This document shows positions 35,286-43,708 of a stretch of DNA of 64,000 nt, piece by piece. Origin of the DNA: Lascolabacillus massiliensis (GTDB lineage: Bacteria; Bacteroidota; Bacteroidia; Bacteroidales; Dysgonomonadaceae); assembly GCF_001282625.1 (NCBI RefSeq), contig NZ_CTEJ01000002.1, positions 498,501 to 562,500 of the forward strand. The letters are read 5' to 3'. The position numbers and the translations under genes were made by a program. How positions within the stretch are numbered: position 1 is the first letter of the stretch; the number at the start of each line of letters is the position of its first letter. Under the pieces are notes generated by a model, which was given only the letters and a program-made list of their open reading frames with translations, was not told where the DNA came from and searched no databases.

Positions 35286-37211
35286 TTAAATTTTGAACTC
35301 CACGTTAATTTCAGTTCCTTTTCCCGGTTCAGAGAAGACATTCATGCTTCCGCCAACCGATTCCGCGCGCGTGCGAATGTTGTTCAGTCCGGTGCCTTTA
35401 ACAGGAGTAGTTGGATCGAAGCCTTTCCCATCGTCCTGCACGGTGAGCGAAACCCTGTCGGGTTGCTGAACGATCTGTACGTTTATGTTTTCCGCCTCGG
35501 CATATTTCAGCGCGTTGTTTACCAACTCGTGTACGCTGCGGTAAATCATGATCTCCAATGTGTTCTCAAGACGTTCATCATTGCCGAAGAAATGAAACTG
35601 CACGATGGAAAGGCTATCGCAAAAATCCTGCAACGAAACCTTTAACCCGTATCGCGAGAGTGAATCGGGCATCATGTTATGCGCAACGCGCCTTAGCTCG
35701 TTGATGGAGCTGTCCAGCATATCCACCACTTTATTAAATTGTATCACATCTTCCGAAGCGAGGAGTGCTCCACCTTTTTTCATATCAAATAAATTAAGTT
35801 TCACTGCCGAAAGCATGCCGCCAAGTCCGTCGTGCAGGTCGCGCGCCAAACGTGTGCGCTCGGTGGCTTCTCCTTCAAGAATGGCATGTGTGGCAATGAG
35901 TTGTTTTTCTTTTTCCAATTGAATCACCTGTTGCTGAGCCAGGTGTTTTTTTGCTCTCTGACGAAGATAGAGTGCTCCCAGCAAAATAATTATTCCCAAT
36001 AAGCTTACCGCGAATATGATTCCATAAAGAACACGTTCTTTCTCCAATGTGTTGATCCGGATTTCTTTTTTCTCTGTTTGATATTCCGTTTCCAACAATG
36101 CCATTTGCTGCCGGTTGTTTTCAGCATAAACAGAGTCTTTTAACAGGTATGCCGAATCAAGTTGTTGAAAAGCAGTTTCAAAATCACGGTTATGCGCGTT
36201 TGTATGTGCCAATACCCACAGCGATTCGCGCTGCTTGTCTTTCGCTTGCAGCTTTTTGGCAGTGTTCAGCGCCTTTGCTGCCGCTTCTTGTGATTTGCCA
36301 TACTGTTCATTCATCAGATATGCTTCGGAAAGAGCCAGGTAATTGCGCATGATCTCCCACTCATCACCAACTTGTGTGGCGAGTTGCTGCGCTTTTTCAT
36401 ACTCCTGCAGGGCTGAAGCATAATCTTTTTTATAACTCATCAAATACTTGCCGTAATTTAGATGATACAGAAATATTTTGTATGGGTCATCCTGCTCCTT
36501 GCCATAATCCAATATTTGATGAAGCAAAGGGAGCACCTCTTCGTACTTTTCTTGAGTCATTAACGCATCGGCTAAAATAATACGCCCTGTTGCGGTCATA
36601 AACTCATCTCCGTTTTTATCAGCCAAGGAGATACATTGGTGCGCATACGCTTCCGATTTCTGAGCATCACCCACGAGACCATATAATGTGGCAAGATTAT
36701 TGAGTGTATAAGGCGAAAATTGAGAATCCTCAACTTCATCAAATATCTTCGATGCCTGAATGTAATAATCGATGGCTTTTACGTAATCACCTTGAATCTG
36801 TTTCACTGTACCATAATTATGAAAGACCATTCCCAAGCCGAGAGTGGCTTCCCTTGTCTGTAACTTACGGTAGGCATGTTCCGCTTTTTCCAGGTAATGA
36901 AACGATGAGTCTAAATCAGTATTTATCAACGTAAATATAGCCCCTATGCTTCTGTAGCTGCTGGCGAGCTGCATCTGGTCTTTCTGTTCTTCGGCGATGG
37001 CGATAGCTCTTTCGGTAATTTCGAACGACTTGGCAGGACGACTGTAAAGGTATTGCTTACCCACTGCCAGCATTGAATCAACATTCACTTTTCCATGCTT
37101 GTCTGTATGCTTCAAAACAAGTGAATCCACATCCTGCGAAAACAACCTTATCGACATGAAAAAGAGAAAGAAGAGTGGAAGACATATAATAATTGGATTC
37201 CTTATTCTCAT
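35286..37211 (-). CDS. TPR-type sensor histidine kinase (HisKA_3)
   Basis: The 641-residue protein has a signal-like N-terminus, a long TPR-repeat region (about residues 60-370, e.g. TPYTLNNLATLYGLVGDAQKSEAYAHQ-type units), one membrane helix near 395-418 (GIIFAVSLLGIIILLGALYL), and a cytoplasmic HisKA_3 domain. The phospho-acceptor His lies in RLARDLHDGLGGMLSAV. An ATP-binding domain (HELVNNALKYAEAENINV, GKGFDPTTPVKGTGLNNIRTRAE) completes it. TPRs outside the membrane suggest sensing through a protein or peptide partner. The operon partner is the LuxR-type regulator just downstream. Confidence 0.92.
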   Translation of the reverse strand: MRIRNPIIICLPLFFLFFMSIRLFSQDVDSLVLKHTDKHGKVNVDSMLAVGKQYLYSRPAKSFEITERAIAIAEEQKDQMQLASSYRSIGAIFTLINTDLDSSFHYLEKAEHAYRKLQTREATLGLGMVFHNYGTVKQIQGDYVKAIDYYIQASKIFDEVEDSQFSPYTLNNLATLYGLVGDAQKSEAYAHQCISLADKNGDEFMTATGRIILADALMTQEKYEEVLPLLHQILDYGKEQDDPYKIFLYHLNYGKYLMSYKKDYASALQEYEKAQQLATQVGDEWEIMRNYLALSEAYLMNEQYGKSQEAAAKALNTAKKLQAKDKQRESLWVLAHTNAHNRDFETAFQQLDSAYLLKDSVYAENNRQQMALLETEYQTEKKEIRINTLEKERVLYGIIFAVSLLGIIILLGALYLRQRAKKHLAQQQVIQLEKEKQLIATHAILEGEATERTRLARDLHDGLGGMLSAVKLNLFDMKKGGALLASEDVIQFNKVVDMLDSSINELRRVAHNMMPDSLSRYGLKVSLQDFCDSLSIVQFHFFGNDERLENTLEIMIYRSVHELVNNALKYAEAENINVQIVQQPDRVSLTVQDDGKGFDPTTPVKGTGLNNIRTRAESVGGSMNVFSEPGKGTEINVEFKI

Positions 37212-37268
37212 AATTATTTAATTACAAGTGTGTTATAAAGCTGTGAGTCTTTAATTTTTTACTTATGA

Positions 37269-37276
37269 CAAAGTTA
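37269..37276 (-). promoter_or_regulatory. Candidate -7 box for the two-component operon
   Basis: Minus strand TAACTTTG, a TAnnTTTG match 58 bases upstream of the kinase start. No clear -33 box. Confidence 0.35.
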
Positions 37277-37297
37277 AGTTTGAACCGCCATAAGATA

Positions 37298-37332
37298 AAC
37301 CCCTTTTTTGGGGGTATTTTCCGCTTTCGCGG
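37298..37332. repeat. Two adjoining hairpins between divergent operons, possible operator
   Basis: ACCCCTTTTTTGGGGGT (about 37299-37315) has arms ACCCC and GGGGT, and CCGCTTTCGCGG (37321-37332) is a second stem of four base pairs. They lie between the two-component operon and the lipoprotein gene, immediately before the plus-strand -7 box. They could be binding sites of the LuxR-type regulator. Confidence 0.45.
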
Positions 37333-37337
37333 CACTG

Positions 37338-37345
37338 TACATTTG
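37338..37345 (+). promoter_or_regulatory. Candidate -7 box for the beta-helix lipoprotein gene
   Basis: TACATTTG fits TAnnTTTG; a TTTG-like run ends at 37310, a spacer of about 27 bases. It gives a leader of about 90 bases before the start codon. Confidence 0.45.
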
Positions 37346-37442
37346 CATCGGTAAAGATGTGTAAAAATATCGAAAAGAAAAACTAACGATCATCTTTAAC
37401 ACAATACAAAATATTAAATCAACATTTTAAATCATCACAGCA

Positions 37443-38546
37443 ATGAAAAAGTATTTTAATTTTACCTGTTTGGCAATGCTTGCCGCACTTTTGTTTCTCG
37501 CTTCGTGCGAAAAGGACGATTTGTTGCAGGAAGAAATTCCACAAGGCTGCAACATCGTAGAAGTAACGGAGAACATTACCACACCTACCACGTGGACAGA
37601 GGGAAACGTCTATGTAATCAGACAGACGATATCCATACGCAATGTATTGACAATAGAACCCGGGGTAACCGTGAAGCTGAAAGATGCTTCCATTAATGTT
37701 ATCGAAGGAAAAGTAATAGCAGCCGGTACACCGCAAAAACGCATTGTATTCACATCGCTTGCCGATGACCGCTATTGTGGCGACTCCAATGGTGATGCAG
37801 CACTCACGATGCCTGAAAAAGGTGATTGGGAAAGGATCAATCTGCAAGATGGCACGGGACACCTGTTTAAATACGTGGATTTCTTTTATGCCGGACAAAA
37901 CAGCGGTGGATTTTATAACGCATTAAAGGTAGGTGCTAGTTCTTTCGAATTCGACAACTGCCGGTTTGCGCATACGCTTTTCAGTCCGTCAGCATCCTAC
38001 GAAAATGCCACGGCATTCTACGGTGGTGCGGCGATGACCAACCCCGAAATGCAAAAGTTTACCAACAATTCGTTCTATGACAATGGAAAACCGTTGTATG
38101 TCTGGACGCACTACACGGTGAATCCCAACAATAAATTCCATAATCCGGAGAATCCACAACAACAAAACAGCCACAACGGAATTGCCATGATACGCAGCAG
38201 CGGCGGTTTGGATGCAACCGTGCAATGGCATGTTACCGAAGTGCCTTATATATTGGATGAATATATACAGGTATACGGTTCTCAGGTAATTGACATAGGC
38301 TCTAATGCCGTGATAAAATTCAAGCGGGCCGGTGCCGGCATTCAACGCAGTTCGGCATCAAACGTTATCCTGCCATCCTCAGCGATTCTCACTTCATATA
38401 AAGACGATTCGGTAGGCGGCGACACGAACGGTGATGGAAATGCCTCTGCACCAGCAAAAGGCGATTGGCTGGGATTTCGAAATGCTTATAGTGGTAATCC
38501 CTATTACGAGGAAAGTGTGAATATCCGTTACGCAAAGAATCCCTGA
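37443..38546 (+). CDS. Parallel beta-helix-like lipoprotein
   Basis: The 367-residue protein has a lipoprotein signal (LLFLASCEKDD, Cys about residue 22). Its repeated VLTIEPGVTVKLKDA, INVIEGKVIAAGTPQKRIVFTSL and VIDIGSNAVIKFKRAGAG segments are typical of right-handed beta-helix proteins on the surface. Two DTNGDGNA-like calcium loops occur near 118-126 and the end (DDRYCGDSNGDAAL; GGDTNGDGNASAPAKGDW). It is divergent from the two-component system and likely one of its targets. Ligand unknown. Confidence 0.75.
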   Translation: MKKYFNFTCLAMLAALLFLASCEKDDLLQEEIPQGCNIVEVTENITTPTTWTEGNVYVIRQTISIRNVLTIEPGVTVKLKDASINVIEGKVIAAGTPQKRIVFTSLADDRYCGDSNGDAALTMPEKGDWERINLQDGTGHLFKYVDFFYAGQNSGGFYNALKVGASSFEFDNCRFAHTLFSPSASYENATAFYGGAAMTNPEMQKFTNNSFYDNGKPLYVWTHYTVNPNNKFHNPENPQQQNSHNGIAMIRSSGGLDATVQWHVTEVPYILDEYIQVYGSQVIDIGSNAVIKFKRAGAGIQRSSASNVILPSSAILTSYKDDSVGGDTNGDGNASAPAKGDWLGFRNAYSGNPYYEESVNIRYAKNP

Positions 38547-38619
38547 TATAAAAGGTATTAATCTTCAATTCAATGATAAAATAAATAAATTATTTTCTAC
38601 ATTTTAAAAATCAAAAACA

Positions 38620-39159
38620 ATGAAAAAAGTTATCTTTATTGCCCTATTGGCAGCCGTAACAATCATGCCTTTATCCGCTCAACAGTTTCAAAAAGACATG
38701 GGCGCAGTAAACTTAGGAATCGGTATAGGAACCGTTTTAAGCGGCCTGGGCACCGGACGTCCTGCCGTGACACTCGCTTACGACCACGGAATGTGGGATA
38801 TTGAAGATGCCGGAGTAATAAGCATCGGAGGCTATTTCGGAAATGCCGGATATTCCTACAAAGACGCAGGTTACTCTCAGAAATGGAATTACTGGTTAGT
38901 GGGAGCGCGCGGTGCATACCATCACCACGGTTTCAAAAGTGTTCCACAACTCGATCCTTACGTGGGTTTGATGCTGGGTTATAATATCGTGACATATTCT
39001 TCGAGTGGAGATTACACGGGACCAAACAGTTACGGAAGCGGAATAGGATACTCTATTTTTCTCGGCAGCCGCTGGTTTTTTAATGATAATTTCGCTGCTT
39101 TTGCCGAATTAGGGTACGGAATAGCCGTTTTAAACGCAGGTGTATCGTTTAAGTTTTAA
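38620..39159 (+). CDS. Small outer-membrane beta-barrel protein
   Basis: The 179-residue protein has a signal peptide (ending near SAQ, residue 20) and alternating beta strands with aromatic girdles (AYDHGMW, YYW-type segments, GSRWFFNDNFAAFAELGYG). It ends in Phe (VSFKF), the outer-membrane insertion signal. It resembles OmpW/OmpX-like barrels in size, but I assign no specific family. It lies 73 bases after the lipoprotein gene and is followed by a strong terminator, so the two likely form one unit under the divergent two-component system. Confidence 0.75.
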   Translation: MKKVIFIALLAAVTIMPLSAQQFQKDMGAVNLGIGIGTVLSGLGTGRPAVTLAYDHGMWDIEDAGVISIGGYFGNAGYSYKDAGYSQKWNYWLVGARGAYHHHGFKSVPQLDPYVGLMLGYNIVTYSSSGDYTGPNSYGSGIGYSIFLGSRWFFNDNFAAFAELGYGIAVLNAGVSFKF

Positions 39160-39275
39160 TTGACTGCATTTCATTCGAGGTTGATTCGTGTTGCATCTCA
39201 ATTTTCAGTAAACTTATCCGTTTCTATACAGCCGTTTGCCATGTGATTCAAAGTCCCGTTCATACCGCAAGAAAA

Positions 39276-39309
39276 GGGTTACAGCTTAAAGTTGTAGCTC
39301 TTTTTTTTT
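39276..39309 (+). terminator. Terminator of the beta-barrel gene unit
   Basis: GGGTTACAGCT (39276-39286) pairs over 11 positions (with G-T wobbles) with AGTTGTAGCTC (39290-39300), followed by nine T residues (39301-39309). Confidence 0.75.
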
Positions 39310-39559
39310 GGAAATTACCCATTGAAGTGTCATCATAGTGTAAAACTATTTTTGAAGCACTACTGTCACCTTTCCTATTTGTGTAAGCTACCCATAAGTT
39401 ATACTTTTCAATTATTGCAATATATTCGTCCATAATCGAATATTTTGTGCGAATGTGGTGATTTTCGTTTATATATGAATATCATTAGTGTCCACTGTAA
39501 GCATTCGGTAAACCCCGTCCTATTTTAACTTCTGATCCTTGCTATATTTGCCCATAAAA
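39310..39559. other. Intergenic stretch without a recognised feature
   Basis: Between the terminator and the IS66 remnant. AT-rich, no open frame with coding character, no clear promoter or RNA gene seen. It may hold the outer end of the IS66 element. Confidence 0.4.
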
Positions 39560-39780
39560 AATAACATATGGACATTACAGCAGTTTGAGGAGATATTTGA
39601 TCGTTACCAGTCCAGCGGGCTTCGCATAAAAGAGTTTTGCCGGAACGAGTCAATCGTTGAATCCAGGTTTTATTACTGGCAGAAGAGATTGCAGGAGCAC
39701 AACTACAGAACAGTTCGAGAGTCCGGTTTTGTTCCGATCGTCTTTACCGGTTCCAATTCATTGCCTGCAAACAAAGCAGT
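39560..39780 (+). mobile_element. tnpA: IS66-family tnpA remnant
   Basis: The plus-strand frame reads TLQQFEEIFDRYQSSGLRIKEFCRNESIVESRFYYWQKRL, the HTH-bearing pattern of the IS66 accessory protein TnpA. It continues to GFVPIVFTGSNSLPANK, after which it meets the tail of the recombinase gene on the other strand. No good ATG lies in frame at the family's usual start. The rest of the IS (tnpB, transposase) is absent. Confidence 0.75.
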
Positions 39781-41024
39781 CCATTTTTCTTCTTTTTCTT
39801 CTGATCCGTTAAAAGATTTAAAACTTTCCTATTTGCTTTGTCGCATATACTATAATCAATGTCAATGCAGATATCAGTCATTTTATGTTCTTTAGATACA
39901 TGCCCCAAACAAAAATCTATGTCAGGCTTTGATATATCTGCTTTATTTCTTGCTATGCTGGCCCAAGAGTGTCGAGCCCAGCTTGAACTCAGTTTTGAGA
40001 TACCAATTTCTTCACCTATCTCTTTCAGGCCTTTGTTAAGACTACTGCGGAAACTATCGATTGATGAATACCTGTTTTTGACATCAGAAAGAAAACCTTT
40101 TGAACTATATTTATCAATTAGTATTTGAAGTTCAGGCTCAATCTTTATAGATAACATAAACATTTCATTGTCGTCCGTATCCGTTTTAGAGCGTTCGTAA
40201 TTTAGTCGGCCATCAACTGGCTGATCAAGACGATATAAGTCACCGATATTTATTCCCATCATATAGAACATCATCATAAACATGTCACGTGAGAATGCAG
40301 CTCTTTCAAAGGTGCAGACATGATCACGTATTTTCTTTATATTCTCGACGGAAACATTTTTCTTTTTGTACGCTGGTATTTCAACTGCGAACGGTTCGTT
40401 TGGTATTCGAATAATGTTGTAATCAGGTTGATTATAGGTTCCTTTGCAAAAGTTATATAGTGCACGTAGACCTCTCACATAGTTACTGATTGAACCGTTT
40501 TTTAATGGCTCACCTCGCTTTCCTGATACTTTTAATTTCTCAATATAATCAGCTATTTTATTCCGGGTGATATCCCTTGCATCGATTTTCGACTTTCCAT
40601 AATACCACACGAAGCTATCAAGTGACTGTTGATACCACTCCCTAGTTTTCTCTTTCTTTGTTTTTGAAATAAGTTGATTGCAGTATTCAACGAAATCAAT
40701 AGTATCATAGTCTGGTTGCGTTGACTGTACGAGGTAATCCCGGTATTCTGCACAACTCATTTTAGATGATCTTTCACTTCCTAGCTCTAAGCCGGCTTTT
40801 CGGTACTTCTGAATAACCTCGCCTAATTCAAAGTTATACAGGTCTGTATTTGGATGAAGAGGATTAATAGAGCCATCCGGGAGCATGAATGACGGATCTA
40901 TGTAATATTCGGTAGGAATGTATTGCGATTCTTTATTGTGATATACTCTAATTTTTATATTAGTGGTTCCGTCTGACTTTATATGATTTTTAGTATTGAA
41001 TACAATTGGTTTAAAAGTTGCCAT
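39744..41024 (-). CDS. Tyrosine recombinase, probably catalytically inactive
   Basis: The 426-residue product has an N-terminal Arm-like domain, a SAM-like core-binding domain (about 105-200), and a C-terminal catalytic domain. Recognisable parts are FYMMGINIGDLYRLD, ERSKTD, SSWARHSWASIA and CLGHVSKEHKMTDICIDIDYSICDKANRKVLNLL. The family usually has TxIY at the TDIC position, so the Tyr nucleophile seems replaced by Cys (TGC), and the box I Arg position reads Asn (GIN). The last ~20 residues (KKKKNGLLCLQAMNWNR) are antisense to the IS66 remnant, so the normal stop was lost at a junction. It likely derives from an integrative or transposable element. Confidence 0.82.
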   Translation of the reverse strand: MATFKPIVFNTKNHIKSDGTTNIKIRVYHNKESQYIPTEYYIDPSFMLPDGSINPLHPNTDLYNFELGEVIQKYRKAGLELGSERSSKMSCAEYRDYLVQSTQPDYDTIDFVEYCNQLISKTKKEKTREWYQQSLDSFVWYYGKSKIDARDITRNKIADYIEKLKVSGKRGEPLKNGSISNYVRGLRALYNFCKGTYNQPDYNIIRIPNEPFAVEIPAYKKKNVSVENIKKIRDHVCTFERAAFSRDMFMMMFYMMGINIGDLYRLDQPVDGRLNYERSKTDTDDNEMFMLSIKIEPELQILIDKYSSKGFLSDVKNRYSSIDSFRSSLNKGLKEIGEEIGISKLSSSWARHSWASIARNKADISKPDIDFCLGHVSKEHKMTDICIDIDYSICDKANRKVLNLLTDQKKKKKNGLLCLQAMNWNR

Positions 41025-41082
41025 TATTGATTTGCTTAAATAGTTATTAATTCAAATCAATTTTGGAGCGCAAAAAATATAC

Positions 41083-41115
41083 TTCAAAGAAAGTTCAAAG
41101 ATATTTCAAAGAAAT
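41083..41115 (-). repeat. Three 11-bp direct repeats over the recombinase promoter
   Basis: TTCAAAGA occurs at 41083, 41094 and 41105, each exactly 11 bp apart. On the minus strand the middle copy contains the -7-like box TATCTTTG (41096-41103). They lie 60-90 bases upstream of the recombinase start. Such same-face repeats are typical of recombinase arm sites or an autoregulatory operator. Confidence 0.7.
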
Positions 41116-41162
41116 ATACCTCTTATATGCCGTTTTTAGTTAAAAATAAGGTCGGTTTTAAC

Positions 41163-41202
41163 AAAAAAAGCGGGTTAGCTCAAAATTGAACCAACTCGCT
41201 TT
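41163..41202 (-). terminator. Terminator of the tRNA-Asp transcript
   Basis: Minus strand: AAAGCGAGTTGGTTCAA and TTGAGCTAACCCGCTTT form a long stem (about 15 of 17 positions pair, one as G-U) followed by a run of seven T residues (41163-41169). It is 37 bases downstream of the tRNA-Asp 3' end. Confidence 0.75.
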
Positions 41203-41238
41203 ACTCTTTTCTCGCTGTTTATCAGCTCTTTAACTCTG

Positions 41239-41312
41239 CGGTATGGACGGGACTCGAACCCGCGACCCCCTGCGTGACAGGCAGGTATTCTAACCAACTG
41301 AACTACCACACC
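41239..41312 (-). tRNA. tRNA-Asp (anticodon GTC)
   Basis: The 74-base minus-strand sequence folds as a cloverleaf. The acceptor stem is GGTGTGG/CCATACC and the anticodon arm is CCTGC-CTGTCAC-GCAGG with GTC at 41276-41278. The T-arm contains GGGTTCGAGTCCC and the discriminator is G. The CCA end is not encoded. It is a core tRNA; the recombinase gene is downstream but beyond its terminator. Confidence 0.97.
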
Positions 41313-41504
41313 ATTGGTTTTGCTATTGAACTTCTTACTTTATAACTGAGAATCTCCATTCTCTGTAAGTGCAGCTCTCATTAGCGAGTGCAAAGATACG
41401 TATATTTTCAGAACTGCAAAACATTTCAGATTATTTTTTTTAAGATTGAAGCAAAATCTGTATTAATTTTACCTGTTTCTTAAATTATTACTGTTCTTAC
41501 CCTG

Positions 41505-41542
41505 CCTCACCCTTCTAAAACAGTAGATATAGAAGGGTGAGG
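41505..41542. repeat. 13-bp perfect inverted repeat downstream of the S9 peptidase
   Basis: CCTCACCCTTCTA (41505-41517) and TAGAAGGGTGAGG (41530-41542) pair perfectly around a 12-base loop. It lies 20 bases after the S9 stop (minus strand). It has no U-run on either side, so it may be a transcript 3'-end stabiliser or a weak terminator. Confidence 0.7.
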
Positions 41543-41561
41543 TTAAGGATATAAACAGCTG

Positions 41562-43667
41562 TTATTTCAACCACTGATCGAACCATCTGAAGAACTCTCT
41601 CTGGAATAGAATGCCGTTCTGTGGCTTTGCTATCCAGTGGTTCTCATCAGGGAAAATAAGCATTCGTGAAGGGATATCGCGCATCTGTGCGGCATTGAAG
41701 GCCATCATTCCCTGTGATGCAAGAATACGATAGTCGAGCTCTCCGTGAGAGATCATGATTGGTGTATCCCATTTCTCTACGAATAGGTGTGGAGAGTTGG
41801 CATATGTTTTTTGTACTACTGCATTACTCTTATCCCAATAAGGTCCGCCCATATCCCAGTTGGCAAAGAACATCTCTTCTGTTTCGAGGTACTGTGCTTC
41901 CAGATTGAAGATACCTGCATGAGAGAAGAATGCTTTAAAGCGACCGTCGTGATTGCCTGCAAGCCAATATACTGAGAATCCTCCATAGCTGGCTCCTGTG
42001 GCACCCAATCTATTCTCATCAACAAATGGTTCAGCAGCAACTGCATCAATTGCTGAGAAGTAGTCCTTCATATTCTGACCACCATAATCGCCACTTATCT
42101 GCTCGAGCCATTCACTGCCGAATCCGGGTACACCGCGACGGTTTGGAGCGACAACAATATATCCGTTTGCTGCCATCATCTGCATATTCCAGCGGTATGA
42201 CCAGAACTGATCGAGACTGCTTTGCGGTCCTCCCTGACAATATAGCAGTGCAGGGTATTTCTTTGCAGGATCAAAATTAGGAGGATAAACAACCCATGTG
42301 AGCATCTGCTTTCCATCGGTGGTTTCTATCCAGCGCTCCTCAACCTCTCCCATCTGAAGCTGATCGAGTATATGTTTATTTTCCTCAGTGATATTGGTTG
42401 ATTCACCGGTATTTAGGTTTACACTATAAATCTCGGTTGGCTGTGACATCGATTGACGTGATGCTATTATTCCATCAGCTCCCAAAGCTATTGAAAGATA
42501 GTTGTGCTTACCTTCCGTCAGCGCTTTAATCTCTTTTGTGGCAAGGGTTACCGAGTAAATCTGTGAGGTACCGTTAACCGACGACACCATATAAATAGTG
42601 CTGTTATCCTCACCCCAGATATATGTATCGCAGTTATTATCGAAATTCTCAGTAAGATCTGTCTTCTCGCCTGTGGCAAGATTCATAACAAACAGTCGGT
42701 TCTTATCAGCCTCATAACCATCACGCTCCATGCTCTGCCAAGCAAGCATGGTTCCGTCAGGCGAGAATGTGGGGTTAATATCATAACCCATCATTCCTTC
42801 GGTCATATTTTTTACCTCACCACTCTCAAGATTATAAAAATAGATATCGGAGTTGGTAGATTCTGCATATTCTCTTCCTGTTTTCTTCTTGGATGTATAT
42901 GCAACTATCTTGCTGTCGGGACTCCAGGCCAATTGCTCAATACCGCCAAAAGGTGCCAGTGGTGCTTCGTACGGCTCACCCTCCAGAAGATCTTTTATGT
43001 TGGTCAGTTTATTTCCTGAAACGTCTGCCACAAATGGATGAGGAACTGATTCCACCCAGTGATCCCAGTGCTTGTACATCAGATCGTCTACTACCCTTCC
43101 CGAAGCTTTCTGAAGATCAGAATACCTGTCGGATGCAGTATCAACACTTTTTACACTCTTTATAAAAAGGACCTTTGTTTCATCAGGTGAAAATTTGAAT
43201 CCTTCTATATCTCCATCTACATCAGAAAGTTTGGTCATACCTCCTCCGTCAGGATTCATACTCCAGATCTGGGAAGATCCTGTTTCGCTTCCAAGGAATG
43301 CAATTTTCTTTCCTTTATTAATCCAATGAGGATTGCTTTCTGATATATTGGTGACAGTGAGTCTTCTCTTTTCTGATCCATCACTTTTCATTATAAAAAG
43401 CTCTGAGTTAGATTTGTTTTGCGGAATGCTGACATATGTCACCTGATAGAGTAAACTTGTTTTATCGGGTGATACCTCGAAGCTGCCCACTCTCCCAAAG
43501 CTGTGAAGCACTTCAGGTGTCATAATACCGTTCTCTATTACAGGGTTGGCCTGACCGATAATCTCGTTTTTATCCATTCTTGCTCTGTTGCTTTCTTCAG
43601 GAGTGCCGTTGCATGAGAGCAGACTCCCTCCTATAATTATTGACATAAATAGTAATTTACCTTTCAT
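41562..43667 (-). CDS. S9 family peptidase, dipeptidyl-peptidase 5-like
   Basis: The 701-residue protein has a lipoprotein-like signal (GGSLLSCNGTP, Cys about residue 19), a WD40/PD40-type beta-propeller half (repeats such as FEVSPDKTSLLYQVTY, LAWSPDSKIVAYTSKK, NPTFSPDGTMLAWQS), and a C-terminal alpha/beta hydrolase. Catalytic residues are Ser in GASYGGF, Asp in HGELDYR and His in DENHWIAKP. It resembles the periplasmic dipeptidyl peptidase 5 of Porphyromonas, which helps degrade peptides to dipeptides. It follows lolD by 41 bases on the same strand. Confidence 0.9.
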   Translation of the reverse strand: MKGKLLFMSIIIGGSLLSCNGTPEESNRARMDKNEIIGQANPVIENGIMTPEVLHSFGRVGSFEVSPDKTSLLYQVTYVSIPQNKSNSELFIMKSDGSEKRRLTVTNISESNPHWINKGKKIAFLGSETGSSQIWSMNPDGGGMTKLSDVDGDIEGFKFSPDETKVLFIKSVKSVDTASDRYSDLQKASGRVVDDLMYKHWDHWVESVPHPFVADVSGNKLTNIKDLLEGEPYEAPLAPFGGIEQLAWSPDSKIVAYTSKKKTGREYAESTNSDIYFYNLESGEVKNMTEGMMGYDINPTFSPDGTMLAWQSMERDGYEADKNRLFVMNLATGEKTDLTENFDNNCDTYIWGEDNSTIYMVSSVNGTSQIYSVTLATKEIKALTEGKHNYLSIALGADGIIASRQSMSQPTEIYSVNLNTGESTNITEENKHILDQLQMGEVEERWIETTDGKQMLTWVVYPPNFDPAKKYPALLYCQGGPQSSLDQFWSYRWNMQMMAANGYIVVAPNRRGVPGFGSEWLEQISGDYGGQNMKDYFSAIDAVAAEPFVDENRLGATGASYGGFSVYWLAGNHDGRFKAFFSHAGIFNLEAQYLETEEMFFANWDMGGPYWDKSNAVVQKTYANSPHLFVEKWDTPIMISHGELDYRILASQGMMAFNAAQMRDIPSRMLIFPDENHWIAKPQNGILFQREFFRWFDQWLK

Positions 43668-43708
43668 CTTTTTATCTTATTTGCCTGTTGAATAGTCGGA
43701 TATATTGA

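Noticed and set aside
39744-41312. Element integrated at the tRNA-Asp 3' end with the recombinase as its integrase
   Set aside because: The recombinase is next to the tRNA, but the tRNA has its own terminator in between and no direct repeat of the tRNA 3' end was found further left.
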